DNA from: an uncultured Coriobacteriaceae bacterium
Lineage (GTDB): Bacteria > Actinomycetota > Coriobacteriia > Coriobacteriales > Eggerthellaceae
Direction: 5' to 3'
Assembly (NCBI GenBank): GCA_902767025.1
Contig: CACXFZ010000133.1
Location: forward strand, 1 to 5,415
DNA: 5,415 nucleotides
This document shows, in pieces, positions 5,333 through 5,415 of the stretch. Within the stretch, counting starts at the first letter, position 1, and each line of letters opens with the position of its first letter. The translations under genes and the position numbers were made by a program. The notes below the pieces were generated by a model. The model had not been told where the DNA came from. It saw only the letters and a program-made list of their open reading frames with translations, and ran no database searches.

Positions 5333-5415
5333 GCCTTTAAGGTGATTTATTGTATTCATTTGCATGCCATTGAACCCCACCATGAATGACAAAAACTCGT
5401 TTTCAAGCCACGAAT

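Larger units (their letters stand above)
5259..5410. repeat. Long inverted repeat bounding an AT-rich ~152-base element
   Basis: Left arm 5259-5285 begins TGGCAAGAAAACGAG and ends TGTCATTC. Right arm 5384-5410 is its reverse complement except for two adjacent positions (AA at 5263-5264 against AA at 5405-5406). The 21-base core (5265-5285 with 5384-5404) pairs perfectly; overall 25 of 27 positions pair. The arms enclose 98 bases of AT-rich DNA. Each core also carries an internal dyad, AAAAC-GA-GTTTT. No target-site duplication is visible, but only 5 bases remain beyond the right arm. It could be a small non-autonomous mobile element (MITE-like), a paired regulator-binding site, or a structured RNA leader. 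Confidence 0.8.
5093..5415. other. Gene-free region upstream of cysE
   Basis: No coding sequence I can support. 5093-5230 is GC-rich like the genes and includes the palindrome GCCTCGAGGC (5111-5120) in the cysE leader, just upstream of its ribosome binding site. From about 5231 the base composition shifts: by hand count 35 of the 100 bases at 5301-5400 are G or C, unlike the GC-rich genes. This AT-rich part holds the inverted-repeat element and hairpin listed separately. A minus-strand TAGTAT (5139-5144) could be a cysE -10 box but has no good -35. I saw no T-box or other known riboswitch signature. Confidence 0.7.

Noticed and set aside
5259..5410. CRISPR repeats
   Set aside because: There are only two copies, in opposite orientation, with a 98-base interval. 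CRISPR repeats are direct and regularly spaced.
5382..5415. Possible start of a plus-strand gene (MNDKNSFSSHE, open to the window edge)
   Set aside because: There is no ribosome binding site at a usable distance, and most of these codons are simply the right arm of the inverted repeat. With 11 codons visible it cannot be supported.

Overview
The window is GC-rich everywhere except its last ~180 bases. All six supported genes lie on the minus strand, so transcription runs from high to low coordinates. The gene content is a two-subunit anaerobic-type class I (4Fe-4S) fumarase, a long ~308-residue serine acetyltransferase, a D-amino-acid aminotransferase and an MTA/SAH nucleosidase. With the high GC and clear AGGAGG-like ribosome binding sites, this suggests an anaerobic, high-GC Gram-positive bacterium. 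My best guess is the Coriobacteriia (Eggerthellaceae-like). That placement is inferred from style and content; no marker gene proves it.

Layout in transcription order. (1) 5415-5093 is a gene-free, partly AT-rich upstream region. It holds a long inverted repeat (27-base arms, 25 of 27 paired, with a perfect 21-base core) around a ~100-base AT-rich centre, plus a perfect 10-bp hairpin that overlaps the left arm. (2) 5092-4166 is serine O-acetyltransferase (cysE). (3) 4144-3299 and 3287-2721 are the alpha and beta subunits of a class I fumarase. (4) 2689-1847 is a D-amino-acid aminotransferase (dat). The gaps across these four genes are 21, 11 and 31 bases, so they probably form one operon. (5) A 117-base gap follows, with a possible -10 box. 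(6) 1729-959 is 5'-methylthioadenosine/S-adenosylhomocysteine nucleosidase (mtnN). (7) 956-171 is a TIM-barrel-like protein of unknown function, two bases downstream of mtnN and so probably translationally coupled to it. (8) 170-1 holds no convincing gene, only a possible terminator stem.

The genes touch sulfur metabolism (cysE makes the cysteine precursor O-acetylserine; mtnN recycles SAM by-products), C4-dicarboxylate metabolism (malate/fumarate) and D-amino-acid supply for the cell wall. They do not form one obvious pathway; this looks like a housekeeping operon of mixed function. The most unusual parts are the inverted-repeat element upstream of cysE and the uncharacterised barrel protein coupled to mtnN. 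I saw no mobile-element gene, CRISPR array, tRNA or rRNA.
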